This document shows, piece after piece, positions 11,681 through 22,652 of a stretch of 64,000 nt of DNA. A model generated the notes under the pieces. That model searched no databases. It saw only the letters and a list, made by a program, of their open reading frames with translations, and was not told the origin of the DNA. Made by a program: the position numbers and the translations under genes. The stretch's first letter is position 1, and every line of letters starts with the position of its first letter. The stretch is from positions 276,577-340,576 of the forward strand of contig NW_026516249.1 in assembly GCF_025602895.1 (NCBI RefSeq), given 5' to 3'. The DNA is from Polychytrium aggregatum (taxonomy: Eukaryota > Chytridiomycota > Chytridiomycetes > Polychytriales).

Positions 11681-12039
11681 CCGCCCACCTATCCACCTGC
11701 GCATACACGCAAAACATACGTACATACATATATACATACAAGAATCCAACACACACACTTCTGAGCACCCTCCTGTCCGCAGTTTGCTATCGTGCAGGCT
11801 GTCTCCTCCATCGCATATGAACTCGACCCGTCATGCTGTCGATTCATTTTCAACACGATCAGTGTCAATCGACGGGAGACGAACGCATGCGTATATTCAA
11901 GCAAGAAGCATGCGAGCGGGATGTGAAGAGCGTCCGACATACTGCCACCGTTGAGCTCCTCGCAATGGTGGTTTCGTTGTGGTAGTCTCGCCCTTGGTCC
12001 CGGTGTACCAGCAGTCGCCCGTGCTGCATTCGGACATGG
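11681..12039. other. Convergent 3' flanks
   Basis: Shared downstream region of the receptor-like (+) and LRR (-) genes, with a TACATACATATA microsatellite near 11718..11740. No gene seen. Confidence 0.4.
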
Positions 12040-13602
12040 CTACTGTCGTCCGGGGTCTGGATGCCCATAGACTTCCGCACATTGAAACATGATCCATGTG
12101 GGCGTGAGTGCGTTGATGGCTCGATGAGACTCCATGGCGGCAACGGCCGTGTGCAGGCCAGCACCAGGATGGCTCTGGCAGACAAAGAGCTGATCGAGCC
12201 CCGGGAGATCATGGAGGGGCTCCAGCGACTCAATCAGGACGCAGTCGCTCGCAGACAGCGTCTTGAGTTTGCGCAGAGCTGCCACGGGACTGAGGGAGGG
12301 GATTTGCCGGCAGCCGCTAATGGTGAGGGAGGTAAGACTGGCGAGCCGGTCGAGGGAGTCGAGCGAGGTCAGAGACGGGCACGAGCTCACGTCGAGTCGA
12401 GCCAGTCGAACGAGACTCGAGAGGTCGTCCAGTGACTCCAGGCCGATACAGCCGCTGAGGTCGAGTGATCCGAGCCGGCCAAGAAGCGCCAGGGGTCGGA
12501 AAGAGCGGACAGCATGGCAGCGGGAGAGGCCCAGATGCTGCAGCTGCTGGAGCGAGGCAAGCGGTTCGATGTTGCTGATGAGCGGGCACGAGACGATTTG
12601 CAGATAGCGGAGCCGCGACAGACTCGAGAGCGGTGCAAGGCTGTGAAGATGCGGGCACTCGGAAATCGAGAGGGTGGTGAGGTTGACGAGGGGGCGGACA
12701 CATTCTAGATCGACAAGCAAGCGACACTTTGAGAGCTGGAGCTGCGAGAGCGGTGGGAATGGTGGCGGCGAGACTGCCCGTGGGATTGACGCAGATCGGG
12801 TGTGGGAACCGATCCGAGACGAGCTTTTCGTTGTGGCGACCACAGACTTGTCGCAGACCGGCTCTGCGCTCTGCTGAAGGCACACGGACGAAAGCGATCC
12901 TCGGGTCCCAAGCAAGCCCAGGCTGGCGCTCGACTGCCCGTACCGCAAGAACGATTCGGGAAAGCGCACAATGTCGGCGCCGTGGATGTCGAGCGACTTG
13001 AGAGTGTCGAGCAAGCACCCGAACGCAAGCGGGAGGCTGTGACTTTGGTACCCCTGCAGCGTGAGGGCCAGCGGCCTCCAGAAGCAGGCGGTCTCGGGCA
13101 GGCCGATACAGATCTGATCCTGGAACATCTCGAAGGAATCCAGATCCTGCACACCAATCGAGTCCGGCAAGGTTCTGTCCACGATCCAGTCCTCCAGGTC
13201 CTTGGATTCTGGTCGGGCGAGCTGGCCGGTGTGTGGCCACCGCTCAAACAGGACAGCTCTGTGGATGAGACTGAGCTGCCGAACCTGCCTCCACAACCGC
13301 CGCGATCGGCTTACGGCGCCCCAGAGACGCTGCTCGATGGCATAAGGGTCAGGGCGGGATCGGTGCAAGAACGAGAAGGCCGCTGCTGCGATTTGGCGAT
13401 GGTCTCCATCGACGGCTGCAGCGGGCAGACCCAGGATTTCCTGGAACAAAATCTTCCAGAAGAACGGGCTCGATAGACGTTTTCGGGTGTCCTTGGATGT
13501 GGCGCAAAGTCGAGTCCAATCGCGCACATCGAGAAAGTCGACGATCAGAGGCGAGATCGTCTCGAGCATGGAGCAGCGGGAATCGGACCATGGCGGCGAC
13601 AT
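12040..13602 (-). CDS. F-box-like / leucine-rich repeat protein
   Basis: Intronless 520-aa protein, probably a substrate adaptor of an SCF ubiquitin ligase. Residues 10-55 fit an F-box pattern (ISPLIVDFLDVRDWTRLCATSK, then SSPFFWKILFQE). A middle region of about 200 aa has no clear motif apart from a basic, Ser-rich spacer (TTKSSSRIGSHTRSAS). From about residue 285 to 470 come at least eight leucine-rich repeats of 23-24 aa with the consensus LxxLxxLxxLxLSxCxxLxSLxPL, for example LGSLDLSGCIGLESL and LTSLTISGCRQIPSL. The ATG at 13602 opens the frame and the fold. The spacing resembles cysteine-containing or bacterial-type LRRs. Function beyond the F-box inference is unknown. Confidence 0.75.
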   Translation of the reverse strand: MSPPWSDSRCSMLETISPLIVDFLDVRDWTRLCATSKDTRKRLSSPFFWKILFQEILGLPAAAVDGDHRQIAAAAFSFLHRSRPDPYAIEQRLWGAVSRSRRLWRQVRQLSLIHRAVLFERWPHTGQLARPESKDLEDWIVDRTLPDSIGVQDLDSFEMFQDQICIGLPETACFWRPLALTLQGYQSHSLPLAFGCLLDTLKSLDIHGADIVRFPESFLRYGQSSASLGLLGTRGSLSSVCLQQSAEPVCDKSVVATTKSSSRIGSHTRSASIPRAVSPPPFPPLSQLQLSKCRLLVDLECVRPLVNLTTLSISECPHLHSLAPLSSLSRLRYLQIVSCPLISNIEPLASLQQLQHLGLSRCHAVRSFRPLALLGRLGSLDLSGCIGLESLDDLSSLVRLARLDVSSCPSLTSLDSLDRLASLTSLTISGCRQIPSLSPVAALRKLKTLSASDCVLIESLEPLHDLPGLDQLFVCQSHPGAGLHTAVAAMESHRAINALTPTWIMFQCAEVYGHPDPGRQ

Positions 13603-16600
13603 GACGGGCAGCGTCGGGACGGTGTTGGCGGTGAGGAGGCGAAAGAGGGAGAGAGTAGCGAAGCATGCTGCCGCCCAACGGCCCGATGTGAGAGCTCGAA
13701 ATCAGGTCTAAAAATAGAATGTACCAATTTTGAACCAGGACACATCATTCGCGGATGGCAATACTTGAGCAGGGGTGTCCCTGTGGCGTCCGGTGTGAGC
13801 AGGGATATGCATCGCGCAGGTGGGCACGACGAGGACCAGCAAGTCGCCGCAGATACAGTCGCTGCAAGCCAGGGCAAGAGAACATGCCCAGTATGAGGAG
13901 CAAGACGCAGGACAGGGAGTGCGAGCGCCGATCGACACTGGCGAGTCCCACGCCAAGCACGGATGCCAAGGCTGGATGCCAAGACCCCACGGCAAGCTGA
14001 AATGGCCCCAGTCGGTTATATAGATTGATCAGAACGAACCGGGATGGCCAGGTTCCGCTCTTCTTGAATCAACCACCGCCTTGAAGCGTATTCCTTCCCT
14101 TGCGTCTACGAGGCACTCTCAAAAAACCATAATGCCAGTCCCCATCGGCAGCTGGTCGTGGTGGTTCGAAACAGAACTATGTGGCATGCGGGACTCGAGA
14201 TGTTGTCCTGTTTCTCTTTATGAGCTGCAAACATCGACCTTGAAGAGACTGCTCGATGGATAAATAGCAGAACCCTCACTGTCACTCACCGATCCCTATG
14301 CTGCGAGATAGCTGCCAAATCAGCCCTCCAAAGAAGACGTTTCCTCGAACTGGAGAGCCTGTGGCGGTCCCATAGGATGGTGGACACTCCGCAAGTCGCA
14401 GGCGCTCCCACCCGGTTGTGACCAAAGCTGCCCAATGTCGGCCCACTACCGCTGGGAATTCAACGGATTGCGCTCCCGGGACAAATACTGCTCCAAGTCG
14501 ACGAGTCCGCTTGCCGCTTTCCATCGTGAGGCATCGTGGTCCGGCATATGCTCACAGCATCAACGGACAGGGCACAGTGCTTCGAAAGCAGCTACGACCA
14601 AACTGGACCACACAGAGTCGACGCCGACCGAGTCTGTCCAAGATTGGATGACGCCCACTCCGATCCCAGTTGCAAGATGGGCGGCTTGCTATGCCGTCGG
14701 TTGTGTGGCGACGGCACCATCCAAAGAGTGAGCAACATACCGATCGGGGTCGATGGAGCAACAAAACCACCCAAGAACGACGCCGAAGCAGGAGCACGCC
14801 GGCGATTCACATCCCAAGGGGGAAGGCGTCGGTGGCGACATCACTATCGTCGTGAAGAAGCTATCTATGGACGAAGCCGCCGAGAGGCCGACCGAATGAA
14901 CCAAGCAGATTGCGCTGACTGAGCAGACCAAGCCGAGCAAGTTGGCCTGGTCCATGCGGCGGCGAGGGACCAAGCAGTGGATGGGCAGACCAACGAGTCT
15001 GCTGGGGGGGGGCTTCCGGCCGAGGGCAGTCCTCCTCTCGAGGTGGCTCCTCGCTGCAAGTCCCGAGGACATATTTGGCGACTTGGTGACTTGGTGGAGA
15101 GCGCTTTCCAACCCGGTGGTGGCGGCTATCTTGCTAAGCACCTCGCACAGGCCGAGAGGAAGGCGGCCGCCTCATGGCTATCGCCTGTCACCCGCCTTCC
15201 CCGCCCATTCCAATGCTTGCATTAACGCCTGCCCCACCCAGCCAAACAGCGGAGGCACGAGGCACGAAACGGATGCGAGGGCCGACCGACCGACACATGG
15301 CTGGAAGCAAGGAGGAGCAAAAGTAGCTACCCGCAGGCACGAAAGCAGGTGGAGAATCGATGGCAGATCCGTGCCGGCAGCCATGTAGCCTGGGCTGGCG
15401 AGCAGGACAAAATAGGCAGCCGATCGGCAACAATGTCGCGCTGGATCTCAACTGTCAAGAGCAATGCTCCAAGCAGCGCAACTGCGTGCGGTGTCTACTT
15501 GGGCAGCCGATGCAACGGCCCATCACCATCACCCAGACAGGCCGACGATCCATTGCGGGTCTGCAAGGAAGGGTGGAGATCAGCGCGCGGTCCCCTCGGA
15601 TGAATGATGTGATCAGGACGACCACGGGGCTGTTTGGCGGCACCCCGGCTTGCTTTGTCTTGCTTCTTCTCGAGCCACAGCCGGTCGTTCGGGGTGGCTT
15701 CGAGCTGTGCGAGCACGTCACCAGGGCTCTGCATCGGCCGGTGGGCGATACGAGAGGCGCGATCTGTGCGCCAGACCCACGCAGCCCTGGGGTGGGGCAG
15801 CGGGGGAGCACTCGGCTTGGACAGGACGCGAACAAGACTTGCACAAGACTGGAACAAGACTTGAATTCTGACTCGAGTCTCAAGGCAGCCAGGGGGCCCC
15901 ATTGTGTCCACGAATGGACTGTGCCGGACCAATCGCCGCGCTCGTTCGCGCCATCGACTGCGCCTCGCCGTCATACCCGCGCCCCGATTGGCCAGCCTCC
16001 CGTGCGCCTGGGCTTGGGTCCATTCCCACGCGCTCCCGTGGGCCCGGCTGTTGGGCTGTCGATTTCTTGGGTGGCTTCTGCAAATCGTGCAGCTCATGCA
16101 ACTCATGCAACTCATGTAACTCATCCAATCCGTCTTGCGCTCCACCCCGAAGGCCCCCCACTTTGTCTCCCCCGCCTTCGATGCCACGGCCGGCTTGCTG
16201 CCCGGCAGTTTTTCCTCGAATGCGCCTGTCATCTTGTTCGCTTGCATCATCGAGTAGTTCCTGCTCCTGGCCCAAGGGAGTTGCTCGTTGTGTCGCTGGT
16301 GTACCTCTTTGACTGCCCAGGCAAGTACTCCTCCCCACCCCGTTGCCATCGCATGCACTCTCGACGATAGTGGCATCGGGTCGCTTTCTCCTCCCACATG
16401 ACCATCCTCCACCAACTCACTCTCGATCGCCACAGCCGTTCCCGCCCAATGCGCTTCCTCGACGCGCGCGCCCGCCATGCCGCCCGCCCCTTATCTGTAC
16501 ACATGGCTCGTCCACCCGTCGGGGTGTCTTGTCCTTCCACCCGCCTCGGACTGGCTCGCCCCTGTCCCTTGCCTTCTCGGCCATGTGTCGGCTGTGTTCC

Positions 16601-16826
16601 CTCAACGACAGCAGCCATCTCACGAACCCCCTCCACCATGAGGCGCGCCTTTCAGCGGGGCTGACGTCTTCGCTGCCCAGCCGCTGCTCAGCTCCTTCCC
16701 CTCAGCTTCGCGCCCCAGCCGTGCCCCCTCCTTCGGCGAGGCATAAATACCGTCTGCTTGCCGCCCCTCCTTCCCAACCCATCGCAGCTTGATCTTCTTG
16801 CCAGTTCCCACAGGCAGTTCGCAAAG
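13603..16826. other. 3.2-kb stretch without a supported gene
   Basis: GC-rich sequence with long but low-complexity frames on both strands; the longest are about 330 aa at 15.4-16.5 kb. None shows a domain, a hydrophobic pattern or intron logic. Small repeats are CTCATGCAA-type 9-mers near 16090..16120 and AACAAGACTTG-type units near 15828..15865. The right end should hold the OPT promoter. Confidence 0.35.
16742..16750 (+). promoter_or_regulatory. TATA-like box of the OPT gene
   Basis: CATAAATAC lies 77 nt before the OPT start codon. Position and sequence suit a TATA element, but it is a single weak match. Confidence 0.35.
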
Positions 16827-19432
16827 ATGGCTGATGAAGCCGCCGCCGCTCCCCAAAAGAAGGTGCACCACCCCACCACCCCCAAGCTCGACACCGAAGA
16901 GAAGGAGGTCCTCGGCATCTCCACCATCGATTCGGATGATGTTGAGCAGCTCGACGCCCACAACGCATATGCTCAAGTCAGCGCCATCGTCGCCAACACC
17001 GACGATCCGTCGACCCCGTGCTTTACTGTCCGTGCCCTGTTTCTGTCGACCTTCTTTTTCGTTCTGACCTCGGTCGTGAACACGGTGCTCTCCTTCCGTA
17101 CCAACGCCTTTGGTGTCCCTGCCTATGTCTCGGTGGTAAGTAGAGCCATGCATACGCATGGTCCACATGTACACGTCTGCGCTGATGGTCCGTGCGCTGC
17201 CTAGCCATGACTCTTGAACGCTGGTGCCCTACCCGATCTCTCTATGGCCGATCTCGTTGGTTGGTCGAGCACCGATTTGTCTCATTCGAGCTGCAGTCAT
17301 TCATCGCCGCGTGGCTGATTCGTGCCTGATCGACTTTGGCTTTCCCACACTCACCCTATGCCATTCCCTGCCCTGCTCTTCACCCGTCTCGCACCACCCA
17401 GATCTGCTCCTATCCCCTCGGTATTCTCTTTGCCAAGTTTGTGCCCGATGTCCGCTTTAAGCTCTTTGGAGTCGAGAACTCGCTCAACCCCGGCCCCTTC
17501 TCCATCAAGGAGCACGTCCTGATCTACATCATGTCCAACACCGGCACCCCCTATGGCATCGACAACGTCGTTGGTCAGGTCGCTCCGCAGTACCTTGGCG
17601 ACACCAACATCACCGTCTGGCAGTCCATTCTCTGGATCATTGCCACCCAGTGCCTCGGCCTCGGCCTCGCCGGCATGGCCCGTGACTTTTTGATCAAGCC
17701 CCCAGCCATGTACTGGCCCGGCAACCTGGGTATCCTCGCCCTCTTTGCCTCTTTCCACGACGAAGTCACCGACAAGAACGATGCTCCGCCGAGATACAAG
17801 ACCTCCCGCTTCAAGTTTTTCTGGATTGCCTTCGTTATCACCATTGTCTACTACCTGATTCCCGGCTTCATCGCTCCAGCCATCCAGATGGTGTGCATCC
17901 TCTGCTTCTTTGGATCTGCCGGCAGTCTCGTCAATATCTTTGGCTCGGCTAGCCAGGGTGTCGGCATCCTTACCGTCAGTCTCGACTGGTCCCAGTTCAA
18001 CGGTGCCTGGGCTCCCATGACGACTCCTCTGTGGGCCAACATCATTGGCTTCATTGGGTATATTCTCTGGTCCTGGATCATTGTTCCCATCGCCTATGCC
18101 AACAACCTTTGGGATGCCCAGGCCATTGGCTGCAAACATCCCGGTCCCTATGGTTGCGGCAACCTCAACCAGAATGGTCTTTTCAACGGCTCCAACCTCG
18201 GCCAGCGCCTCAGCGGCCGCATCCTGCTCGACCCCACCACCTTTGAGCTTGATCCCGTCAAGTACGCCTCGGCTGCCCCCATCCACCTCGGCATGTCCTT
18301 TATTTTGGTCTACGCCGCCTCCTTCATCACCATTGCCTCGTCCGTCACCCACGTCGCTCTCTGGTACGGCAAGGACATTATCCGCCAGACCCGCGTTGCT
18401 CTCAAGCAGCTCAAGGAGGACCCCGAGCACCAGGATATCCACAACAAGCTCATGGCTGCCTACCCCGAAGTCAGCAACGTGACCTACCTTGCCATCTTCT
18501 TGGTCTCCACTGCACTCATGTTCTACGTCGGCCTTGCCACCCCATACAAGCTCGAATGGTGGGGCATCATCCTGGCCATCACCATCGGCGTCATCTTTGT
18601 CATTCCTCTCACCACCATCACTGCCATCTCGGGACAGTATGTGGGTCTCAACGTCCTGACCGAGTTTGTCATGGGTTTGATCGTCCCTGGTGAGCTTGTG
18701 CCCGTCATGTCCTTCAAGTCGCTCGGCTACAACACCATGATCCAGGCCCAGCTCCTGCTCGGTGATCTCAAGATTGGCCACTACATGAAAGTGCCTCCCC
18801 AGGCCATGGTTGCCGGCCAGCTCATCGGCTGCATTCTGTCTGCCTTTGTCTGTGTTCCTGTCGCTACAGCCTTTGTTGTCTCGCCTCTCTTTGGCAAGGG
18901 TGACTGGCAGGCTGCTGGCTACGGTGTGTTCTACTCTGCTGGCACGATTTGGGGAGCCGTGGCCCCGACCCGGTTCTTTGGTGCCGGCGCTCTCTACCAC
19001 AACATCCTCTGGGCCTTCCCCGTTGGCTTGCTGGCCCCTGTTATCCCCTGGCTCGGCAACAAGCTCTACAAGCACCCCTACTGGCACTTGGTCAACATCC
19101 CCATCATGGCCAACTGGGGCGGTCCCCAGAGCGGCAACACCGGCATCCTCGTCACCCCGCTCATCGTCGCCTTTGTGTCTCAGTACTGGGTCTTCCGCTA
19201 CAGGAACGAGTGGTGGAAAAAGTACAACTTTGTCCTGTCCGTTGCTCTCGACTCTGGAGTCGGCATCGGCGCCACCATTCTTGGTATCCTCCAGCTGCTC
19301 TTCACCCAGACTGATGAAGATGGCAACCAGATCGGCGGTTTTCTGATGCCCTACTGGGCCCTCAACCCCAACGGTCCTCCCGATTACTACTGCTTCGGCC
19401 AGGACTACCTTGGCAACCCCACCAGCAAGTAA
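16827..19432 (+). CDS. OPT-family oligopeptide transporter
   Basis: Proton-coupled importer of tetra- and pentapeptides or related metal ligands at the plasma membrane. Exon 1 (16827..17135) and exon 2 (17402..19432) join in phase across a 266-bp intron (GTAAGT ... CCCAG) to 779 aa, the usual OPT length. After a hydrophilic N-terminus come about 14-16 hydrophobic segments. Family hallmarks are the NPGPFSIKEH segment just after the intron, WWGIILAI, the loop SPLFGKGDWQAAGYGVFYSAG followed by GTIWGAVAPTRFF, and the WHLVNIPIMANWGGPQSGN loop near the C-terminus. The protein is therefore complete. A decayed relative lies at 26.1-26.6 kb. The coding strand is strongly C-biased at third positions, which opens a spurious antisense frame along its whole length. 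Confidence 0.93.
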
Positions 19433-20602
19433 ACTCGCTTGCATTCGAAACCATCGTGGAAGACTTTGTTTCTGTAAAGCTTCCGCAAGATGCCAGCCAG
19501 AGCTTTTGATAGCCCCCAGGGTAATGGGTTGTCCCTTTGTCCCTGTTTGTCTGTCTGTCTATCGGTCTGTCTATCGATCCGTATATCTCTATTTCAATCG
19601 ATCTGTCTGAACATTTGGCGCTATTCTATGCTCTGAAGCATGTTGCCGTGGCTGGTCCTTTGGGCCGTTGCATTCAAATGTGCTTCTTTTATGCCTACTA
19701 TACGATCTGCTTTCAAACTTACTCTATCCTGGCTCTGAAGCAGCACCAAAATGCTTTCTCGTGCGAGTACTATGGCTATATTGGTCTCTTTCTAATGCTG
19801 AACCTTTGGAAAAACTTGAATAAATCGCTTTGACCGCACCTCATTCAAAACTAAACCGCCGGATAGAGGCGTTTGCACAATGGTGAGCACGGCGTGAGAA
19901 TGTGCAAAGGCGATAGTGGGGGCGGGACATTGGAAAGGTAGTAGCATGGCTCGACTGATGCATGTCTGATCTGGATGAATTGGAGTACTGCCTCGCTTGG
20001 GGGACAGGATGTGCACTCAGGTTTGGTTTCAGCTGATGATGGCAATGGCCATTGGCGACAGCGAGGATGATATTGGAGTGAGAAAATGTATTCTCAGACA
20101 ATCTGGTGGGAAGACACCAACATGAGTTGCTGGACCAGCGAGCCACGACTGACGAGACAAAGACCGTCAAGATAAACGACAGGGATCAGACTGACGTGAA
20201 GGAGTGAATGGAATACAACACGAGTGGGCAGGATATGGCTTGGAGTGTGACAACAATCAGACGATGCGAGTGGCAACGGGGACCAGGACAGGGTTGTTCA
20301 ATCGATTGATGCCTGACAATCTTGGTGCATCATGAAATGCCATTCGCCGTGACTGTGGATGGTGTCTGTGCAGTGGTGTCGGTGTGGAGAGCCTGGATGA
20401 AGTGCAGTGAGATGGATCAAGGCTGTGGCAGATGGGAGACACGAGCGTGAGCGAGTAGATGATGATCGATGAGAGACGGAGGAACGAAGGAAGACAGAGA
20501 ACAAGAGTAGGAATGTGAAAACAGCAGTGGAATGAGTGTGGCAATCAAAATGGATGGGAAACATGGATGGAATGGAGTGAAAACAGAGAAGGGAAGCAAA
20601 AA
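19433..20602. other. Gene-free stretch between OPT and tRNA genes
   Basis: It contains a TGTC/TATC-type microsatellite near 19545..19605 in the OPT 3' flank and AT-richer unique sequence. I see no supported protein gene. Confidence 0.4.
20598..20602 (-). terminator. RNA polymerase III terminator of tRNA-Ile
   Basis: Read on the minus strand, TTTTT begins directly after the discriminator base of tRNA-Ile. Confidence 0.8.
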
Positions 20603-20676
20603 TGCTCCGCACAGGGATCGAACCTGTGACCTTGGCGTTATTAGCACCACGCTCTAACCAACTGAGCTAGCGGAGC
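20603..20676 (-). tRNA. tRNA-Ile (AAT)
   Basis: A 74-nt cloverleaf with a 7-bp acceptor stem (GCTCCGC/GCGGAGC), discriminator A, A box TAGCTCAGTTGG, anticodon stem TGGTG/CGCCA around loop CTAATAA (anticodon AAT, read as IAU), and T-arm ACAGG TTCGATC CCTGT. No intron. It lies 7 bp downstream of tRNA-Val on the same strand. Confidence 0.96.
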
Positions 20677-20683
20677 GAGAGAA

Positions 20684-20757
20684 TGGTTTCGTCCGGGATC
20701 GAACCGGAGACCTTGAGTGTGTTAGACTCACGTGATAACCAACTACACCACGAAACC
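20684..20757 (-). tRNA. tRNA-Val (AAC)
   Basis: A 74-nt cloverleaf with acceptor stem GGTTTCG/CGAAACC, discriminator A, A box TGGTGTAGTTGG, anticodon stem TGAGT/ACTCA around loop CTAACAC (anticodon AAC), and T-arm with GGTTCGATCCC. No intron. The 7-nt spacer before tRNA-Ile (TTCTCTC on this strand) lacks a T-run, so this gene has no terminator of its own. Confidence 0.96.
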
Positions 20758-20951
20758 CCGTGACTTCCAATTACACCGTCTCACTCTATGAAACTGTGCA
20801 CCCCATTTCGATCATCGAATGTTCCATCAACGGGCTCGACCACAGAGTGACCCAGGATTCCATGCATCCCACGCTCCCACACACGCCGCGGGACTGACCG
20901 CACGGATGCCAGTGATATCAGTCGCTCAAGCCCGAAGAATGTTCCTCTGAC

Positions 20952-21334
20952 GGGTCGGAGGTTTCCCTCCCAAACCTGACGGAGCGTGCAGAAAGCCCGG
21001 ACCCAATGGTCCCAAAATTCCCGTGAACAGGAAACATGCGTCGGAATGTGTCCGAGCCAAGAACCGTCTCGAGCAGTATGTACATCCTGCGAGGATCCCC
21101 GAAGGCATCACGTACATCGACCTTGCAATCGACGCACTCCCCAAGCTGGCTCGAGTGCCCGCAAGACCAGCCACCATCGACCAGGAAAAACTGAGCAAAT
21201 GGCGAGCCAAACGCGAACGAATCCTCAACAACAGACCAGCGATCTGGCTGGATGTCGTGGCGGTGTTGGATGACATCGCAACTGAATGTCTGTCATGGAC
21301 GCCAATCCCTCGGATACGCCACGAACGACAGTAG
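20952..21334 (+). other. Coding-like fragment of unknown identity
   Basis: An open frame without an ATG near its left end gives a charged, protein-like sequence (for example TIDQEKLSKWRAKRERILNN and AIWLDVVAVLDDIATE) and stops at 21334. Composition looks coding rather than random, but I do not recognise it. It might be a last exon or a decayed gene. A longer antisense frame over the same bases is Ser/Arg/Cys-rich and less convincing. Confidence 0.25.
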
Positions 21335-22652
21335 GAGCCTGAGGAAGTAATGCCACAGGCATACGTCAGCACAAGTCTGGACATGGAAGTCGGAGCTGCA
21401 GATTCCAAACTGTCACTGGATGGATGAGTTCGGCAAAACTTGACATCGCCGTCCCTCCGCAAACAGGTCCCCAGGGGATAGAGAGCTGCAGTGAGGACTG
21501 TAAAATGTCCTGGTTGGCAAAAACCAACACCCAGTGCCAGAGCCCGCCAGGGACGTAAAGGCAAAGTCTTAATAATGGCCTGCTCTCCACTGGATCCTAC
21601 CTGGTATCATGGTTGCCGCTGCTTGCCGACCATAGTTACCAGGACCGAGAATCACTAGAAGCTGGCTGGCAGCGACGAAGTCTTTCGCATCGACATTTGG
21701 GTGAGCCTTGCGACCTTCCTGTCTCGGCTGCACATGGCCAGAGTGCCACCTGTGCCATTCAAACGTTCTTGCCTCAGACTCTATGATTTAACGCCGTTTT
21801 GCGAGTCATGATCAAAATGCAATCTCGGTTCAGTCCCCCTCTCGTTGGCTCTCCATGCCTCATGCCCATGTATCGCTGTTCCAGTCCCTCTGGCTTGGAG
21901 CATCCTTCGCACAAAGTCGCTCTGGCAAGACTGCGGCGAACCATTATAGCATGTCGTGCGGTGGTCGATATACATGCTGGCTTGGCTTAGCTGCCGATGG
22001 TCACGCAGATCTGCAGATCCCCTCACGGAGAACGGTGTGAGGTGTCCGCCTGACTGATTCCGCTCTGTTCCAAGCTCGGGAGCGGTGCCGGGCTTGACTT
22101 GGGCTTGCCTGGGCTTGACTTGGGCTTGCCTGGGTGTGACTTGGAATTTGTTCCACAAATCGTCAAGCCCAAGAATCTGTGTAACTTTCATCGCCCATGT
22201 CCATGGGCGCCAAGAAAATGCATCGCACAGGTGATTGCGAGTCCACCTGTGCCCACGCACAAGCGAGGGAAACGAGTGCCGGACAGTACAGAACAGAATG
22301 TGAGTGGCACCGTGATGGAGCTGGAGCGCTGCCATCGATCTGGGCTTGTGCCGAGCCACAGTGGGCCATAGCTGAGCAACGTACCCAGTTCAACCTGCTC
22401 TGTCGACCTGGTCTGTTGAACAGGCGGCTTCAAATGCCCTCGTGATATGATTGCATCCAGGTCAATTGAAAATGTCGATCAACGCGGAGGCTTGCCGTCT
22501 CCTCCCTCCATGTGCCCTCTTGGCGGTCCCGATGTGCAACTCCCTCGACAACCACTCCGTCCATAAAACGCCGATCGCCTGTCGCCTGTCCCTGGCGATC
22601 CACATCCGATCTCCAACATCCCGCCTCTGGTTGTCCAGCATCCCTATTCGCT
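21335..22652. other. Gene-free stretch upstream of the copper monooxygenase gene
   Basis: No supported gene. The 21-bp tandem repeat listed below lies here. The right end should hold the monooxygenase promoter. Confidence 0.4.
22090..22131. repeat. 21-bp tandem repeat x2
   Basis: Two copies of a 21-bp unit beginning GGGCTTGACTTGGGCTTGCC, which is itself built of GGGCTTG sub-units, with a partial third copy. Confidence 0.85.

Noticed and set aside
10215-11954. 579-codon frame across the receptor-like gene
   Set aside because: It reads through both introns. Only its middle part coincides with a real exon, and the spliced model explains the transmembrane segment better.
15360-16478. Long frames on both strands (336 and 327 codons)
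   Set aside because: Low-complexity, no domain, mutually overlapping; expected in GC-rich DNA.
17351-19444. 697-codon open frame antisense to the OPT gene
   Set aside because: It mirrors the OPT exon almost base for base and arises from its strong third-position C/G bias. It has no membrane or domain pattern of its own.
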